Shown here in pieces: positions 45,200 through 46,927 of a stretch of DNA of 46,927 bases. Under the pieces are notes generated by a model. That model ran no database searches. It worked only from the letters and a program-made list of their open reading frames with translations, and was not told where the DNA came from. The position numbers and the translations under genes are program-made. Location of the stretch: NCBI GenBank assembly GCA_030951045.1, contig JAUZQJ010000055.1, positions 1 through 46,927 of the forward strand, in the 5' to 3' direction. Source of the DNA: Mariprofundus sp. (GTDB taxonomy: Bacteria; Pseudomonadota; Zetaproteobacteria; Mariprofundales; Mariprofundaceae). Each line of letters opens with the position of its first letter. The stretch's first letter is position 1.

Positions 45200-46143
45200 T
45201 CAATATCGCGGCCCCGTTGATTGCGGCTTGCAGCACTCTTTTTCACTTTCACGCTGCACTACTTGCGCCATCTCTACCTGCAACCAGCGCGGCAATACAA
45301 TGCCGTAATCGCGTTCAACAGAAAAGCGACACCACCCTTCCCTGACTGGCTATTCACACGAATCACCGCCTCGTAATCTCTGCCAATATCGCGTGGATCA
45401 ATGGGCAGATAAGCCACCTGCCATGCTTCATCCTGCTGCTGTTGATGCAGGCATTTACGAATTGCATCCTGATGACTACCGGAGAATGCGGTATAGACTA
45501 TCTCTCCAAACCAGGGATGGCGAGGAGGAACCGTTAAACCGGTAGATGCACTATATACACGCATCATCTCTTCAGGATTGGACAAGTCGAGTTCAGGATC
45601 AATGCCCTGACTATATAAGTTCATGGCCATGGTAATGACATCCATATTGCCCGTACGCTCACCATTGCCGAACAATGTGCCTTCAACACGTTCAGCCCCT
45701 GCCAATAATGCCAATTCGGATGAGGCAACCGCTCCTCCGCGATCATTATGGGTGTGAACAGACAGGGTAATATGATCCCGCCATTTCATATGCGTGGAGA
45801 AATATTCCACCTGATCTGCAAACAGATTGGGCGTAGATACTTCAACGGTGCCTGGTAAATTGATAATGCAGGCCTGATAAGCTCCCGGCTGCCAGACATC
45901 CAACACCGCTTCACACACCTCCACTGCGTAATCGATCTCCTTAAAGCCCATGTTGACCAACAAGCCCCACATCTGCTGTTTTTTGTGCATATTCATCGGC
46001 TCGATCAGCGCCTGATTACCATCGCGCAGATCCACACTTACCCAGCGCGGTGCCTTTTCGATAACTCGATTCGGCCATGCGCGATTCTCAATCGCCACAC
46101 TAGCCGCCAGTCTATACTTGTGATGATCAAATGGGTTTGTCAC
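45200..46143 (-). pseudogene. Second 2-isopropylmalate synthase, broken by deletion and frameshift
   Basis: Resembles the longer type of LeuA (start PFDHHKYRL, then [20 protein letters not shown]). After NMGFKEI the sequence jumps straight to [16 protein letters not shown]; comparison with family members from memory suggests roughly 115-120 residues of the catalytic barrel are missing in frame. [20 protein letters not shown] and [14 protein letters not shown] remain. Near 45315 one base is lost: the present frame ends ALYCRAGCR at 45274, but the shifted frame continues [20 protein letters not shown] and stops at 45200, still without the regulatory domain. The start is a GTG. An intact leuA elsewhere in the window makes this copy dispensable. 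Confidence 0.88.
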
Positions 46144-46415
46144 TCATGGCACTCATCCATATTTCCATGGATCAACATACACCTGAACGTTTTGCCAACT
46201 TGGAATCCAATATCGCCAAATGGCCTGAAATATTGGAATGCCTACTCATCACCGGCCAGGCGGCTGATTACCAACTGAAAGTGGTAATCAAAGATATGGA
46301 TGCGTATCAACAGCTGCTATTGAACAAGATCACCAGCATTGAGGGTGTGCGCGATGTGCATTCAAGCTTTGTATTGCGTCGGGTAGTGGATAAAACCGCC
46401 CTGCCGCTATCTTAG
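46131..46415 (+). CDS. Lone Lrp/AsnC ligand-binding (RAM) domain protein
   Basis: The 94 residues (or 89 from an ATG at 46146) match only the C-terminal effector-binding domain of Lrp/AsnC regulators: [53 protein letters not shown] and [16 protein letters not shown]. The DNA-binding helix-turn-helix is absent, and upstream in-frame codons run to a stop at 46101 without resembling one. Its start overlaps the 5' end of the divergent broken leuA by 13 bases, leaving no room for normal divergent promoters. It is either a truncated regulator or a genuine stand-alone RAM protein. Confidence 0.8.
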   Translation: MGLSLMALIHISMDQHTPERFANLESNIAKWPEILECLLITGQAADYQLKVVIKDMDAYQQLLLNKITSIEGVRDVHSSFVLRRVVDKTALPLS

Positions 46416-46433
46416 AAAACATTTTCCTTATGC

Positions 46434-46715
46434 CTATTGCCGGTACACCTCATCGTGTGTCCCCACATTAACTGGAATAATTTCATCAACATCAACAATA
46501 AACTCCATCGTAAGACGAAAAATGATATTGATTGATACCGAATGTAAGCCGGTCAATCGACCGCCAAGTGCATGCAACCGCAGTAATGGATGGTGAGGAT
46601 TTAGTTCTAATAGTTGCAACGTTTTCAAATATTGTTTCTTTAACTCCGGATGTTTTTTCAAAAATTTAACCGACCGTTTATTATAACTTGCGGTAAAAAC
46701 CAATGAATACTTCAT
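46434..46715 (-). CDS. RelE/ParE-superfamily toxin
   Basis: A 93-residue basic protein with the RelE/ParE pattern: FTASYNKRSVKFLKKHPELK, a middle helix LKTLQLLELNPHHPLLRLH, then GGRLTGLHSVSINIIFRL and the closing NVGTHDEVY. Such toxins usually cleave mRNA on the ribosome, or poison gyrase in ParE. Its ATG overlaps the antitoxin stop (TAATG), the standard arrangement for a type II toxin-antitoxin operon. Confidence 0.85.
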   Translation of the reverse strand: MKYSLVFTASYNKRSVKFLKKHPELKKQYLKTLQLLELNPHHPLLRLHALGGRLTGLHSVSINIIFRLTMEFIVDVDEIIPVNVGTHDEVYRQ

Positions 46716-46927
46716 TATCCGGCGATTCTTCTTACATGTGCTTCAGCAGACTCCCGAATCACATTGCCATCTGCCATATCCTGACGTGCTTCCAATAAAG
46801 CTGCTTCCAGCTCCATCTCTCTCAGGTAGTGGTAATGATCCACACGCATAACCACATACTTTTCCTTGCCGCGCACGGTGATCATGGCTTCATCCTCAGA
46901 ACTCAAACCCTCTTCCAAGGCGGACAC
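46715..46927 (-). CDS. Phd/YefM-type antitoxin, 5'-truncated by the window edge
   Basis: The visible 70 residues (SALEEGLSSEDEAMITVRG, then KEKYVVMRVDHYHYLREMEL) fit the end of the DNA-binding part and the toxin-neutralising helix of a Phd/YefM antitoxin. The frame is still open at the window end and homologues have about 15 more residues before this point, so the first codon shown is not the start. It should bind the adjacent toxin and autorepress the operon. Confidence 0.82.
   Translation of the reverse strand: MSALEEGLSSEDEAMITVRGKEKYVVMRVDHYHYLREMELEAALLEARQDMADGNVIRESAEAHVRRIAG

Overview
The window looks like a stretch of a Gram-negative, proteobacterial chromosome of medium GC content. 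The evidence is outer-membrane and lipoprotein biogenesis genes (a BamE-like lipoprotein, HldD heptose epimerase), a grpE-dnaK-dnaJ-dapB order familiar from gammaproteobacteria and relatives, PssA/Psd phospholipid synthesis and a classical housekeeping set. A marine iron-oxidiser type (Zetaproteobacteria such as Mariprofundus) would fit the gene mix, but that is a guess from memory and not a demonstrated placement.

Layout. 1-1.45 kb: the 3' part of a large serine recombinase whose reading frame runs into a convergent tRNA-Glu(CTC), probably one end of an integrated element. 1.5-6.5 kb: grpE, dnaK, dnaJ and dapB on the minus strand, with heat-shock (sigma-32-like) promoters in front of grpE and dnaK and a terminator behind dnaK. 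6.8-9.15 kb: an L,D-transpeptidase, an unknown protein, HldD and a BamE-like lipoprotein. 9.2-14.9 kb: the most interesting region, a seven-gene plus-strand cluster behind a good sigma-70 promoter. It holds three Roadblock/LC7 proteins, an unrecognised protein, a conservon-type small GTPase (COG2229-like), a LysM lytic transglycosylase lipoprotein and a peptide-binding lipoprotein. Two paralogous Roadblock genes at its ends appear to start at AUU and AUC codons. 15-22.8 kb: ribF, ileS, then a PF13625-like protein and an XPB-type helicase overlapping in an operon where lspA would often be found.

23-32.5 kb is looser accessory DNA: a Tag-family glycosylase, a small membrane protein and a class II Fic enzyme in one overlapping unit, a decayed 2OG-Fe(II) oxygenase, two paralogous Ala-rich envelope proteins, an isoaspartyl methyltransferase-family protein, SelO, a fatty acid desaturase and an RRM protein. 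32.6-45 kb is mostly housekeeping: a TPMT-family methyltransferase, hemE, thiS-thiG, a TPR protein with aroQ, accB-accC, leuA, psd-pssA, rlmE, a two-gene ABC-2 exporter and erpA. 45.2-46.9 kb contains a broken second leuA (internal deletion plus frameshift), a lone Lrp/AsnC ligand-binding domain overlapping its 5' end, and a RelE/ParE-type toxin-antitoxin pair cut by the window edge.

An interspersed intergenic repeat family (core TTTGCGTAACTCTGCG) occurs three times, between dnaJ and dnaK, upstream of grpE and between hemE and thiG. All identifications rest on reading motifs by eye; no database search was run.
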